Shown: positions 53,187 to 62,078 of the stretch, one piece after another
Position numbering within the stretch: position 1 is the first letter of the stretch
Layout: each line of letters begins with the position of its first letter
Origin: Dyadobacter jiangsuensis
GTDB lineage: Bacteria > Bacteroidota > Bacteroidia > Cytophagales > Spirosomataceae
Reading direction: 5' to 3'
NCBI RefSeq assembly: GCF_003014695.1
Contig: NZ_PYAS01000021.1
Coordinates: forward strand, 18,883-82,882
DNA length: 64,000 nt
The notes under the pieces: model-generated
What the model was told of the DNA's origin: nothing
Databases searched by the model: none
The model's input: only the letters and a program-made list of their open reading frames with translations
Translations under genes and position numbers: made by a program

Positions 53187-54184
53187 CTGTTTTCAGGAGA
53201 TTCTGCGTTGTTCTTCTCCGCCAGCCGCCTTTTTACAATATCCCCCGGATATTTCAAGGCCAATTCACGAATATCATAGGTGAACTCCTTGAAAGTCTCT
53301 TCCCAAACCTCGGCCTCGCCAGGTTCATATTCGTAAAAACCATGTGAATTCAGCACGCCTTTGCCGCCTTCGCGCACGACTTTATCAATGAGCTCAGGCA
53401 CTTCGGTACTGTTATTGAGCGTCGGAAGGAGATTTTTCATCACTGTATGGTAAGCCGGAACGCCGGTCAGGTCCATCCAGCGAAATACCCCCACGAGCGT
53501 CATGAAATAACCGGCGTTGTTACGGCAGGAACGGTCGACGTCCTCAATAGTGGCATAGCCGTTCTCGACGAGGCTTATCGCTTCGCGGTACATCGCGTAC
53601 ATAAGGCGGTTGGTGATGAAGCCCGCAATGTCTTTCCGTACCAGAATGGGTTCCTTACCCCACAAATGTGAGAGTTCGTAGAGGTATTCGCCGTTTTGAA
53701 TATCGGTATCGTCACCGCAGATGATTTCAAGAAAGCGGGTCGTATGCGCGGGCTCGGTCCAGTGCAGGCCCAGGAATCTCGACGGGTGCTGTGTCAGTTT
53801 TTGAAGTTGACTGATCGGAATGGCCGAGGTATTGCTGGTCAGCAGCGCGTCAGGTGCAATCTCTTTTTCGATCTTTTGATACACCGCATTTTTTATATCG
53901 ATGTTTTCAATCGTGCATTCATTGACGAGTTTGCAGGGATAGAGTACCGAATAGTCTTCCGTAATGATGAGTTTCCGCAAATAGTACTCTGGCTCGTTGT
54001 CGATGACCCCGTTTTGCCAGGCATTTTGCAAATGTTCGCGGATCCGGCGCTCGGCATGATCGAGGTCAGCAGAAATAGGAGCGACGGCGGCTACCGGGTG
54101 GCCGGCGATCAGCAGGCAGGTTACAATGCTGCAACCCATTAAACCAAGACCAACAATGCCGACGGGGATTTCATTTGGATTCAT
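53183..54184 (-). CDS. 3-hydroxyacyl-CoA dehydrogenase-like protein
   Basis: A 333-residue Rossmann-fold oxidoreductase. VGIVGLGLMGCSIV holds GxGxxG, SNTSAIPISQL is typical of the family, and HWTEPAHTTRFLEI replaces the HFFNPV motif of fatty-acid enzymes, so a different substrate (for example a carnitine- or gulonate-type hydroxy acid) is likely. A C-terminal helical domain (about 190-300) completes it. It is convergent with the hydrolase gene. Confidence 0.82.
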   Translation of the reverse strand: MNPNEIPVGIVGLGLMGCSIVTCLLIAGHPVAAVAPISADLDHAERRIREHLQNAWQNGVIDNEPEYYLRKLIITEDYSVLYPCKLVNECTIENIDIKNAVYQKIEKEIAPDALLTSNTSAIPISQLQKLTQHPSRFLGLHWTEPAHTTRFLEIICGDDTDIQNGEYLYELSHLWGKEPILVRKDIAGFITNRLMYAMYREAISLVENGYATIEDVDRSCRNNAGYFMTLVGVFRWMDLTGVPAYHTVMKNLLPTLNNSTEVPELIDKVVREGGKGVLNSHGFYEYEPGEAEVWEETFKEFTYDIRELALKYPGDIVKRRLAEKNNAESPENS

Positions 54185-54253
54185 TTTAGAAACGGATTTA
54201 GGATTTGAAGGGAGTAATATAATGTTAAAAGCTTATCCCGGCGGCCGGTTACT

Positions 54254-54289
54254 ACAAAAAAAGCCCCGGAACCAACGATTCCGGGGCTT
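54254..54289 (-). terminator. Terminator after the CsbD gene
   Basis: AAGCCCCGGAA (54261-54271) and TTCCGGGGCTT (54279-54289) form an 11-bp perfect stem with a 7-base loop. On the minus strand seven T residues follow. Confidence 0.9.
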
Positions 54290-54309
54290 ATATCGACCTG
54301 TTTAAAGAT

Positions 54310-54507
54310 CTAGTTCGACCAGCTGTTCACTTCACGTTCCACTTCTTCCCTGGTTTTACCGATCTTCTTCTGAATTTTTCCAAGAAGTTCATCTTCTTTT
54401 CCTTCTTCATAGAGCAGGTCGTCGTCGGTCAAGTCAGCGTATTGTTGCTTGAACTTTCCTTTGAGTTCGTTCCAGTTACCTTTAACTTGTTGTGTGAATG
54501 AGCTCAT
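54310..54507 (-). CDS. CsbD-family stress protein
   Basis: A 65-residue acidic, hydrophilic protein. The motif VKGNWNELKGKFKQQYADLTDDDL is the CsbD signature. Members are induced by general stress in many bacteria, with unknown biochemical function. The gene has its own terminator downstream. Confidence 0.92.
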   Translation of the reverse strand: MSSFTQQVKGNWNELKGKFKQQYADLTDDDLLYEEGKEDELLGKIQKKIGKTREEVEREVNSWSN

Positions 54508-54660
54508 GATTGTGTGGTTTTAAGTTTGATAATGGCGCTCTTTCAAGCGCTTTGTACCCTATCATTTTAAAGAACCATTCCAATGCGAAAACCGGCTCCC
54601 GGACCGCATCGGGCATTCATCACTGAGCAAAAATTTACACGGAACGTCCCAAAAGCGTGG

Positions 54661-55932
54661 TTAATTGGTTCCAATCAGCTTATTCAGGCGTACGATGCCC
54701 TGTACCATGGAACGCACCGAGTGATAATTGACTTTCCACGAATGGCTCATGTGCTTCCAGATAGGCTCGCCCTGGCGTGTGAGCAACGGGAGCCATTCGC
54801 CAACCGAATGGTGGATCATTTTGTCAAACACGAAACGGTGGGTGGCATCGTAAGCTTTCAGATACTTGTCGTCGCCGTAGACCCGGTAGGCATCCAGCAT
54901 CCCGATAATTACCTCGGCCTGCTGCCAGAATTCCTTCTCGCGGTCGTACACCTCGCCAGCGTGGGAGCCTTCCACGTACACACCCCCGAACTCCCAGTCG
55001 ATACCATATTCCACCGCGTGGTCGTAGGATGCTTTCAATTGATCGTGGTACTCGTCGTAAGGAATGCCGGCGATGTCGAGCGCATGCATGAGCAGCCAGG
55101 CGAACTCCACATTGTGTCCGTAGCTGGTATTGTCTTCGGCGGCGCTTTTCAACCCGTCCTCGGTGAAGCGGTCCCAGCCCCAGATAATGTCGAATTTGAT
55201 TTGCGGTGCCACTGTCCAGTCTTCCCAGAACTGCGGGATACCCGTTCTGTATTGCGGGTGCATGATTTTGTTGATCAGCAACCGGATGATTTCAACGAGC
55301 TTGCGGCGGTGAACCTGCTTGCCCGAAGCTTCATATAATGTAGTGAATGCCTCCATCAGGTGCATATGCGCATCGAGCGTCTTGCGGTCGCCGCCCGCTG
55401 CGCCGGGGCCTTTCAGGTCCCAATTGCGGTGGAACATTTCGAAGTAACCGCCGTAATAGGTGTCGGCTCCATGTTTTTGTAGTAAATCGAAAACCTTCTC
55501 CGCATATTCGAGCCCGCGTGGATCACCGGTGGCTAGTGTATATTCCGCCAGACTGTAAATAGCGAAGCTATGCCCATAGACGATCTTTTCGTCGATTTTT
55601 ACATCGCCTTTGCGGTCCATCAGCCAGTAAAACCCGCCATACTCATTGTCCCACATTTTGTTGATCAGAAAATCTACCCCGTGCCGAGCGATTTCGGCAT
55701 AACGGCCTTCACCATAACCTGCGCGGTGTGCCGAAGAAAAGGTATAAACCGTGCGCGTCTGTGCAATCAGCGACTTTTCGTCCTCGCCCGAATCATTGCC
55801 CGCATTATCGAAATGGGTTACAAAACCGCCGTTTGCCTTGTCCACCGCCCGGTTTTCCCAGAAAGGAAGCAATTCATTGGTCAAGTGCTGGCGGATTTCC
55901 TCGCGGTAGCTTTTCAATTGATCTACATTCAT
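54661..55932 (-). CDS. N-acylglucosamine 2-epimerase family, cellobiose 2-epimerase-like
   Basis: A 423-residue protein with an (alpha/alpha)6-barrel. The segments NEYGGFYWLMDRKGD, KIVYGHSFAIYSLAEY and SYGHNVEFAWLLMHAL carry the conserved aromatic and His residues (catalytic His in the HNVEFAWL region and near SHSWKVNYH). Length and spacing match cellobiose/mannobiose 2-epimerases rather than the RenBP type. It probably epimerises a reducing-end glucose or mannose in beta-glycan use. Confidence 0.88.
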   Translation of the reverse strand: MNVDQLKSYREEIRQHLTNELLPFWENRAVDKANGGFVTHFDNAGNDSGEDEKSLIAQTRTVYTFSSAHRAGYGEGRYAEIARHGVDFLINKMWDNEYGGFYWLMDRKGDVKIDEKIVYGHSFAIYSLAEYTLATGDPRGLEYAEKVFDLLQKHGADTYYGGYFEMFHRNWDLKGPGAAGGDRKTLDAHMHLMEAFTTLYEASGKQVHRRKLVEIIRLLINKIMHPQYRTGIPQFWEDWTVAPQIKFDIIWGWDRFTEDGLKSAAEDNTSYGHNVEFAWLLMHALDIAGIPYDEYHDQLKASYDHAVEYGIDWEFGGVYVEGSHAGEVYDREKEFWQQAEVIIGMLDAYRVYGDDKYLKAYDATHRFVFDKMIHHSVGEWLPLLTRQGEPIWKHMSHSWKVNYHSVRSMVQGIVRLNKLIGTN

Positions 55933-56139
55933 TGGTTTAAATATGGTCAGAGTTTTTTGAAATGGTTGTTGGATATACTTTCCTGAGGCCGGCGTCGGCT
56001 ATTCGATTCGGGTTAATTATCACTATAAATATTTTTTTATGGAATATTTACTCTGTGAAGGTGCTCGCGGCGGGTTGTGCGCTTGCAAATGCTGATCCAT
56101 ACTTCGTAATTCGCAGTGAATTCATCAATCCCGATCCCC

Positions 56140-57858
56140 ATGAGTAATTCTGAAATCGTAGAAGTCCTCGAACTAACTGCCAAGCTGCTGGAACTGCATA
56201 ATGCCGACCCTTTCAAGATCAAGGGGTATTCCGTAGCGGCTTTTTATCTGGATAAATACAAGGAAAGCGAACTGCAATTCATGACCGAGCAGGAGCTCAC
56301 CAAATTGCAGGGGGTAGGGAAAAGTACAGCCACCAAAATTGCGCAAATCGCGAAAACCGGCACCTTCCCTGAGCTGGAAGAGCTGATCGCCAACACGCCG
56401 CTGGGGGTGATGGAAATGTTCAATATCAAAGGTATAGGGCCCAAAAAGATCGCCGTTTTGTGGCAGGAACTGGGTATCGACAACCTCCACGAGCTGGAAC
56501 TGGCGTGTTTGAACGGCACGGTAGCCAAAGTAAAAGGTTTCGGAGCGAATACCCAGCAGAAGATCCTCGATTCGCTGGCCTTCCTCAAAGACCAGGCGGG
56601 GAAACTGCGTATGGATAAAGCTGAGGCTGCGGCGAACTCGATTATCAATGAATTGAAGAAGACATTCGAGCAGGTCGAAGCGGCGGGCGAGGTCAGACGA
56701 AAATCGGAGGTGGTGGAAACGATTCGGATCCTGGTAGGAACGGATTCTCCTGCACTGCTGCAAAATACGATCGGTTCCATCGCGCTGCTGGTACAGGATG
56801 AGAAAAAATCCTCGCCATTTGTCTGGCGTGGTAATATCCAGGATATTGCCGTAGCCATCGAAATCGTGGCGGTGAAGCCGGAACGGTTGGTGAATGAGCT
56901 TTTCCTTGAAACCGCGGGGGAGGATCATCTCGGATTGGCAGGTGCTTCCGGCAACACGATCTGGCGCCATGCCTATTACGAAACCGCCGACACGGAGCAC
57001 GCCATTTACGAAAAGGCCGGGCTGCCTTACATCGTGCCCGAAATGCGCGAAGGGGCGGGGGAGCTCGTATGGGCGGAAACCCGCACGCCCGACCAGTTGG
57101 TGACCTGGGACGATCTGAAAGGTATTTTGCATAACCACAGTACCTATTCCGACGGTCAGCACACACTCGAACAGATGGCCGTTTACTGTCGTGAGCTTGG
57201 TTTCGAATACCTCGGTATTGCCGATCATTCACAGACAGCTACTTATGCGCAAGGATTGAAAGTTGAAGATGTGGAACGCCAGCACGAAGAAATAGCAAGG
57301 CTGAATGCCCGCTTCGCTGCCGAAAATCCAGCCAAACCATTCAAAATACTGAAGGGCATCGAGTCGGATATTCTTGGAGACGGCTCGCTCGATTATCCGG
57401 CGGATGTACTCGCTTCGTTCGACTATATCGTAGCCTCTGTGCACAGCAACCTTTCGATGACCCTTGAAAAGGCCACCGCTCGCCTGTTGAAAGCGATCGA
57501 AAACCCTTATACCACTATTTTAGGGCACCCTACGGGCCGCCTGCTTCTTTCCCGCGAGGGCTACCCGATCGACCATCAGGTGATCATCGACGCCTGCGCG
57601 GCCAACGGTGTGGTTATCGAAATCAACGCGTCACCCTGGCGCCTCGACCTCGACTGGCGCTGGATCGCCTATTGCATGGAGAAAGACGTAATGCTTAGCA
57701 TCAACCCCGACGCGCACGCAATGGAAGGCTACCTGGATATGCATTACGGTGTAGCAAATGCCAGGAAAGGGGGGTTGACCAAAGATATGACCTTTAATGC
57801 GCTGAGCCTCTTGCAGATGGAGGAGCATTTGAAAGGGCGGGTCGGTAGAGTAGGTTAA
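56140..57858 (+). CDS. polX: PolX-like protein, polymerase site degenerate, PHP domain intact
   Basis: A 572-residue protein from the ATG at 56140 (an upstream ATG at 56116 is also in frame). The N-terminal helix-hairpin-helix region (about 1-170) and a polymerase-X fold follow the PolX plan. But the GSxRRGxxxxGDIDIL motif reads GEVRRKSEVVETIRIL, so the two catalytic Asp become Thr194 and Arg196, and the third is replaced near Ala239. The C-terminal PHP domain keeps HNHSTYSDG, GIADHS, SVHSN, GHPTGR and INPDAH, so 3'-5' exonuclease or AP-processing activity is likely to remain. Confidence 0.9.
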   Translation: MSNSEIVEVLELTAKLLELHNADPFKIKGYSVAAFYLDKYKESELQFMTEQELTKLQGVGKSTATKIAQIAKTGTFPELEELIANTPLGVMEMFNIKGIGPKKIAVLWQELGIDNLHELELACLNGTVAKVKGFGANTQQKILDSLAFLKDQAGKLRMDKAEAAANSIINELKKTFEQVEAAGEVRRKSEVVETIRILVGTDSPALLQNTIGSIALLVQDEKKSSPFVWRGNIQDIAVAIEIVAVKPERLVNELFLETAGEDHLGLAGASGNTIWRHAYYETADTEHAIYEKAGLPYIVPEMREGAGELVWAETRTPDQLVTWDDLKGILHNHSTYSDGQHTLEQMAVYCRELGFEYLGIADHSQTATYAQGLKVEDVERQHEEIARLNARFAAENPAKPFKILKGIESDILGDGSLDYPADVLASFDYIVASVHSNLSMTLEKATARLLKAIENPYTTILGHPTGRLLLSREGYPIDHQVIIDACAANGVVIEINASPWRLDLDWRWIAYCMEKDVMLSINPDAHAMEGYLDMHYGVANARKGGLTKDMTFNALSLLQMEEHLKGRVGRVG

Positions 57859-57879
57859 CGATTTTCAAGATGTAGTTGT

Positions 57880-57936
57880 AAAATAGTTATACTATTTTTA
57901 GGGTGTAATTGCAAAATAGTATAACTGTATTTGCAA
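57880..57936. promoter_or_regulatory. Two AT-rich palindromes before an ATPase remnant
   Basis: AAAATAGTTATACTATTTT (57880-57898) has perfect 8-bp arms around TAT. A second palindrome at 57909-57936 has the arms TTGCAAA and TTTGCAA with a core ATAGTATAACTG. The shared AATAGTATAAC-like core suggests one protein binds both. They lie upstream of a gene fragment at 57949. Confidence 0.55.
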
Positions 57937-57948
57937 CACACTTTGAAA

Positions 57949-58137
57949 ATGGTAAACCTATGTTCGTCACACGCTACATTTAAAGGAATACAAGCAGGCA
58001 AACCGGAAATTAATAAGGCGTCTAAATTTATACCCTCTGAATATGAACGCTTGAAGGCATACTATGAGGAGTACATCGATTTCGGAGGGTTTCCGGAAGT
58101 TGTCTGGCAGGTTCGGCAGAGGATAAGCGTGATTTAA
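57949..58137 (+). pseudogene. Remnant of an AAA-type ATP-binding protein (DUF4143-like C-terminal part)
   Basis: A 62-codon frame whose second half, SEYERLKAYYEEYIDFGGFP followed by EVV, matches the EYLxxGGFPxVV segment of bacterial AAA_14/DUF4143 ATPases. No Walker motifs are present, and the rest of the roughly 400-residue protein is gone. It reads as decayed rather than a natural short gene. The assignment rests on one motif. Confidence 0.45.
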
Positions 58138-58150
58138 CCCCCCATTCTAC

Positions 58151-59083
58151 CTACAAAACTTTGACCTCTACATCTTTATTCAATATCTCCTCCGGCAAAT
58201 GCGCAGTGATGCCTTCGCGCAGTGCGTCGATCAGCCTGGCCTTCATCTGCTCGCGGTTGACAACCAGGCATACTTCACGCGCGGGCTCAGGGAAGCGGAA
58301 GTGGCGGATGTGTTTCTGACGTTCTTCCGAGAGCTCCATAACGGCCATTTCGGGCAGGATGGTAATGCCGCCGTTCCGCTCTACCATGCGGATGAGCGTT
58401 TCGATGCTGCCAGAGCGGTAACTGAAACTACTCCCAAATTGGCTGCTGCGGCTTAGCTCGCACAAGCGTTGTATCTGCGTGCGGAAGCAATGGCCTTCTT
58501 CGAGCAGCCAGAGCTCATTGGGTTCTATATCCGTGGGGAGGATGTATTGTTTGGAATACAAATCGGTTTTTTCGGAAACGTAAGCGTAAAAGCGCTCCTT
58601 ATACAGCGGGATTTCCTGCAAACTGTTCTCCTCAGAAACGGAAGCGATAATTCCAACGTCCAGATTGCCCATTTTCAGTTCGGTAATGATCCGGTCGGTG
58701 ATCATTTCGGAAACGTGGAGTTTGATCTCCGGGAAGTTGGAGATAAACGGGTTTACGAAATGCGGAAGCAGGTAGGGCGCAATCGTCGGGATGACGCCGA
58801 CGTGCAGCTCTCCAGAGAGGTCGCCATTGAAATGCTTGGCGATTTCATTGATCCGCGACGTTTCCCGCAAAATCACCCTCGCCTGATCGATAATCTCACG
58901 CCCGACGCTTGTCGGGACAATGGGTTGTTTGGTTCTGTCAAAAATCTTGACCGAAAGCTCCTCCTCCAATTTACGGATCATCATCGAAAGTGTAGGCTGC
59001 GTTACATTGCAATGCTCCGCAGCCTGAATGAAGTGGCGGTGGTTGTCGACTGCGACTATATATTCCAGTTGCTGGATGTTCAT
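58151..59083 (-). CDS. oxyR: OxyR, LysR-family peroxide sensor
   Basis: A 310-residue LysR-type activator. The winged helix-turn-helix is at about 1-60 (FIQAAEHCNVTQPTLSMMIRKL). The redox cysteines Cys199 and Cys208 sit in EEGHCFRTQIQRLCEL, the same positions and nine-residue spacing as E. coli OxyR. Peroxide oxidation would form a disulfide and activate stress genes. No catalase or ahpC gene is adjacent. Confidence 0.92.
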   Translation of the reverse strand: MNIQQLEYIVAVDNHRHFIQAAEHCNVTQPTLSMMIRKLEEELSVKIFDRTKQPIVPTSVGREIIDQARVILRETSRINEIAKHFNGDLSGELHVGVIPTIAPYLLPHFVNPFISNFPEIKLHVSEMITDRIITELKMGNLDVGIIASVSEENSLQEIPLYKERFYAYVSEKTDLYSKQYILPTDIEPNELWLLEEGHCFRTQIQRLCELSRSSQFGSSFSYRSGSIETLIRMVERNGGITILPEMAVMELSEERQKHIRHFRFPEPAREVCLVVNREQMKARLIDALREGITAHLPEEILNKDVEVKVL

Positions 59084-59126
59084 TTGAATCTTTGTATAAA
59101 TGGAATTTATACAAAGATAATAGTTA

Positions 59127-59966
59127 TCAGTTTGGTTGATTTAGTGGAAGACTAGCTTTTTGCAATGACCGGTGGGCGACGAGCGATTTCATTTGTATGA
59201 TCGCAATTCTATTCAGCTCAATGGCGCGGTCCGCTGCCGACCGCTCCTGTCCGATCAGCATTCCATTGATGCTTTCCAGATTCGAGAGCACGACCAGCTG
59301 TTCCATTGTCGCCGAATCGCGCAGATTGCCACGATTGGGATTTTGGTCCGTCCATTCACGGGCCGTCATGCCAAACAAAGCCAGGTTGAGAATGTCGGCT
59401 TCTCCGGCGTAAACTTTACTGATTGCGAGCGGATCAAGTTCCTTGGGTACCAGATTCTCTTTGACCGCATCGGTGTGAATCGTGTAATTGATCTTTGCGA
59501 GACTTCGGCGTAAATTCCAGTCGAGTTGCAGGCGGTTGTTTTCTTCCTCTTTTAACCGTTGAAATTCTTTGATGAGGTAGAGTTTGAAGGAAGGGGAAAT
59601 CCACGAAGCGAATTCGAAGGCAATGTCCTTATGGGCGAAAGTGCCTCCGCTGTACCGGCCTGCTTTGGAGACCAGACCAATTGAATTGGTTTTTTGAATC
59701 CACTGTTTGACTGTAAGCACATAGCTATTACTCCCAGTTTCATTTTTAATGTTACCGAATTCGGTAATATTAAAATTAGGATTATACAGCTGTTCCCACA
59801 GCCCGATAAACTCAACGGTGAACCTGGCTCTTAGCCAGTGCGAAATTACAAGCCCGGTGGCGGTGTTCTTTTGCCGCGCAATATCGGTTAGGGAAATGAA
59901 GTCGCCGTTCTCGCGGCTCAGCACGCTAATCTCCTGGTCATTGACAATAAGCTTCTGATCTTTCAT
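59127..59966 (-). CDS. KilA-N domain protein
   Basis: A 279-residue protein. The KilA-N DNA-binding domain covers about 10-130 (GDFISLTDIARQKN, then GLWEQLYNPNFN and RYSGGTFAHKDIAFEFASWI). A helical, possibly coiled C-terminal part follows. The domain is common in phage and virus proteins, but copies also occur as solitary bacterial genes; no other phage gene is near. It lies next to OxyR with a 43-base gap and the same strand. Confidence 0.88.
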   Translation of the reverse strand: MKDQKLIVNDQEISVLSRENGDFISLTDIARQKNTATGLVISHWLRARFTVEFIGLWEQLYNPNFNITEFGNIKNETGSNSYVLTVKQWIQKTNSIGLVSKAGRYSGGTFAHKDIAFEFASWISPSFKLYLIKEFQRLKEEENNRLQLDWNLRRSLAKINYTIHTDAVKENLVPKELDPLAISKVYAGEADILNLALFGMTAREWTDQNPNRGNLRDSATMEQLVVLSNLESINGMLIGQERSAADRAIELNRIAIIQMKSLVAHRSLQKASLPLNQPN

Positions 59967-60150
59967 TTTGAAGAATGTTTAAGTTGATACATTCTTCTTT
60001 TACGAGCGATTGCTGAAATGGTAACCACTTGTAGTAGCATTAAATCCTCATTAAACTTACTTCTTCCAAGGCCTAAGCCATTTGCATTTCCCTCAGGAAT
60101 TGTAACTTAGCTCCGCTTTAATTGATCGTTCACATAAAATTTTGTCAACT

Positions 60151-60375
60151 ATGAAAAACCTGAAAGTATGGATGTTGCTGGCTCTGATGGCGGTGGCGAC
60201 ACCGATTTTTGCACAGACTACGGCAGAAAAGCAAAAAACGGAAGCGAAACTGAAAAAGGACGGTACCCCTGATAAACGTTACAAGGAAAATAAACACCTC
60301 AAAAAGGACGGTACACCCGACAAACGCTATAAAACCAACAAAGCCGATACGACCAAGGCAGCGAAGAAAAAGTAG
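60151..60375 (+). CDS. Small exported basic protein with PBCV-basic-adaptor-like repeats
   Basis: A 74-residue protein. A signal peptide (KNLKVWMLLALMAVATPIFA, about 2-21) is followed by two copies of KKDGTPDKRYK...NK (near 34 and 48) and a Lys-rich tail. The repeat resembles the PBCV-specific basic adaptor domain seen in small Bacteroidota proteins. Function unknown; the charge suggests binding to a polyanion. The ATG at 60151 gives the signal peptide; a strong terminator follows. Confidence 0.8.
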   Translation: MKNLKVWMLLALMAVATPIFAQTTAEKQKTEAKLKKDGTPDKRYKENKHLKKDGTPDKRYKTNKADTTKAAKKK

Positions 60376-60419
60376 AAGTCGAAAACATTAGCCCGAATAT
60401 TTTTCGGCAAAATTTAGGG

Positions 60420-60476
60420 TAAGCGCCCGACCGGTTGTCAATATATCGTACAACCCGAGTCGGGCGCTTATTTTTT
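60420..60476 (+). terminator. Terminator after the small basic protein gene
   Basis: TAAGCGCCCGAC (60420-60431) and GTCGGGCGCTTA (60459-60470) form a 12-bp stem, with CGGTTGT / ACAACCCG pairing inside, and a T run follows. Confidence 0.9.
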
Positions 60477-60495
60477 ACATAAACCAGTCGGTGCA

Positions 60496-61068
60496 ATGAA
60501 TGCAGCCTTAGCGGATGACCACGTAACGGTATTGAGCAGGGACAGGGAATCGGAGTTTGAGAAGGTTTTCAAGAAACATTTCAAAGGACTGCACGCCTAT
60601 GCCTGCACTATTTTGAAGGACGATATCATGGCCGAAGAGATGGTCCAGAACGTATTTTGCAGGCTGTGGGAGAAGACCGACCACATCGATATCCGCGAAT
60701 CGGTCAGCGGGTATTTGTACCGGTCGGTGTACCACGAGAGCCTGAATTACCTCAAACACCTGAAAGTGCGGGAAGCGCATCGCGATTATACTTTGCAACA
60801 GGAGCAACAGAGCGCCAGCGCTTCGCAAGGCCTTGAATTGTCGGAGCTCGAAACGCGCCTGGACATTGCATTGCGGGAATTGCCTGAGAAATGCCGGACG
60901 ATCTTCCAAATGAGCCGGTTTGAAGAATTGAAGTACCAGGAAATAGCGGATCGCCTGCAACTGCCCGTCAAAACGGTCGAGAACCAGATGGGGAAAGCAC
61001 TGCGGCTTCTGCGGGTCAAACTGGCCGATTTTCTTCCGGCGTCCTTTTTACTTTTTTTCCTCAGCTGA
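60496..61068 (+). CDS. ECF RNA polymerase sigma factor, FecI-like
   Basis: A 190-residue sigma-70-family factor. Region 2 spans about 25-95 (FKGLHAYACTILKDDIMAEE, then VQNVFCRLWEK), region 4 about 125-180 (ALRELPEKCRTIFQMSRFEE and YQEIADRLQLPVKTVENQM). It is the Bacteroidota class that works with FecR. The FecR gene starts 6 bases after its stop. It probably transcribes the downstream STN-repeat gene. Confidence 0.95.
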   Translation: MNAALADDHVTVLSRDRESEFEKVFKKHFKGLHAYACTILKDDIMAEEMVQNVFCRLWEKTDHIDIRESVSGYLYRSVYHESLNYLKHLKVREAHRDYTLQQEQQSASASQGLELSELETRLDIALRELPEKCRTIFQMSRFEELKYQEIADRLQLPVKTVENQMGKALRLLRVKLADFLPASFLLFFLS

Positions 61069-61074
61069 TCAGCC

Positions 61075-62064
61075 ATGAAAACAGAACACAACCCGAACAT
61101 AGATGAATTGTTGGTGAAGTCGATGCTCGACGAGGCCAGCGTGGCGGAGCAGATCGAGATCAAGCAGTGGCTGCTCGACGACGATGATAACCAGCGGTAT
61201 TTCGAGCATTTCGAGCTTATCTGGAACGAAAGCAAGCGCCTCGCCCGCGTGAGCACCGTGGATGAAAATGCCGCCTGGGAGCGTTTCAAAACACGCACAA
61301 GGGCAAAAGAGCAGGAGACGGAGGTAATACCTATGTACCCTAAACCGGTATTCCGAATCCTGCGGATGGTAGCAATGGTGCTCATGACAGCCGGCGTAGG
61401 CTGGCTGAGCTACCTTTTCTCGACACGCAGCTCATCTCACGAAATGCTGACGGTCAGGTCGGGAATGGAAACGCTCATTGACACGTTACCGGATGGTTCG
61501 GTCGTGACGCTTAACCGGAAGTCGAGCATCAGTTATCCAAAGGATTTCGAGGGGAAAACACGCGACGTCCGGCTGACAGGGGAAGCTTTTTTTGATGTAA
61601 AACCAGATAAATCAAAACCGTTCCTGATCTTGGTGAACGATGTGACGGTGAAAGTGGTAGGGACTTCGTTTAATGTAAAGGATAATGCGGAGAAAACGGA
61701 GGTGATTGTAGAGACCGGTATTGTAGAAGTTTCCCGAGACACGCAGCGGGTGCGCATTACTCCGCGGGAAGAGGCAACCATCATGAAAGCGAGTGCTCAA
61801 ATGCGTAAGAGCGTTACAGCAGACGAATTTCATAACTATTACCGCACCCGCAGACTGTTTTGTGATGGTACCCCGCTCTGGCGACTGGTTGAAATCCTGA
61901 ATGAAGCCTACGAAGCTGATATAGTGATTGGTAGCGAGCGGCTGAGGAATATGCCTATCAATACCACTTTTGACCAGAATTCACTGGAAAATATCCTGGG
62001 CGTTGTGAGCGAGACCCTTTCACTCAAAGTTGAACACCATGGCAACCAGATCATTTTGAAATAG
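61075..62064 (+). CDS. FecR-family anti-sigma factor
   Basis: A 329-residue protein. A cytoplasmic sigma-binding part (about 1-85), one membrane helix (about 93-112, LRMVAMVLMTAGVGWLSYLF), a FecR domain (about 125-225, LPDGSVVTLNRKSSISYP and LTGEAFFDV), and a C-terminal DUF4974 domain (about 255-328, PLWRLVEILNEAYEADIVI) are visible. It holds the sigma factor until a signal reaches the periplasmic part, normally via an STN domain such as the next gene's. Confidence 0.95.
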   Translation: MKTEHNPNIDELLVKSMLDEASVAEQIEIKQWLLDDDDNQRYFEHFELIWNESKRLARVSTVDENAAWERFKTRTRAKEQETEVIPMYPKPVFRILRMVAMVLMTAGVGWLSYLFSTRSSSHEMLTVRSGMETLIDTLPDGSVVTLNRKSSISYPKDFEGKTRDVRLTGEAFFDVKPDKSKPFLILVNDVTVKVVGTSFNVKDNAEKTEVIVETGIVEVSRDTQRVRITPREEATIMKASAQMRKSVTADEFHNYYRTRRLFCDGTPLWRLVEILNEAYEADIVIGSERLRNMPINTTFDQNSLENILGVVSETLSLKVEHHGNQIILK

Positions 62065-62078
62065 CCTTATCTTTCGGG

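Noticed and set aside
59127..59966. KilA-N protein as evidence of a prophage
   Set aside because: No capsid, tail, integrase or lysis genes occur around it; neighbours are ordinary chromosomal genes.
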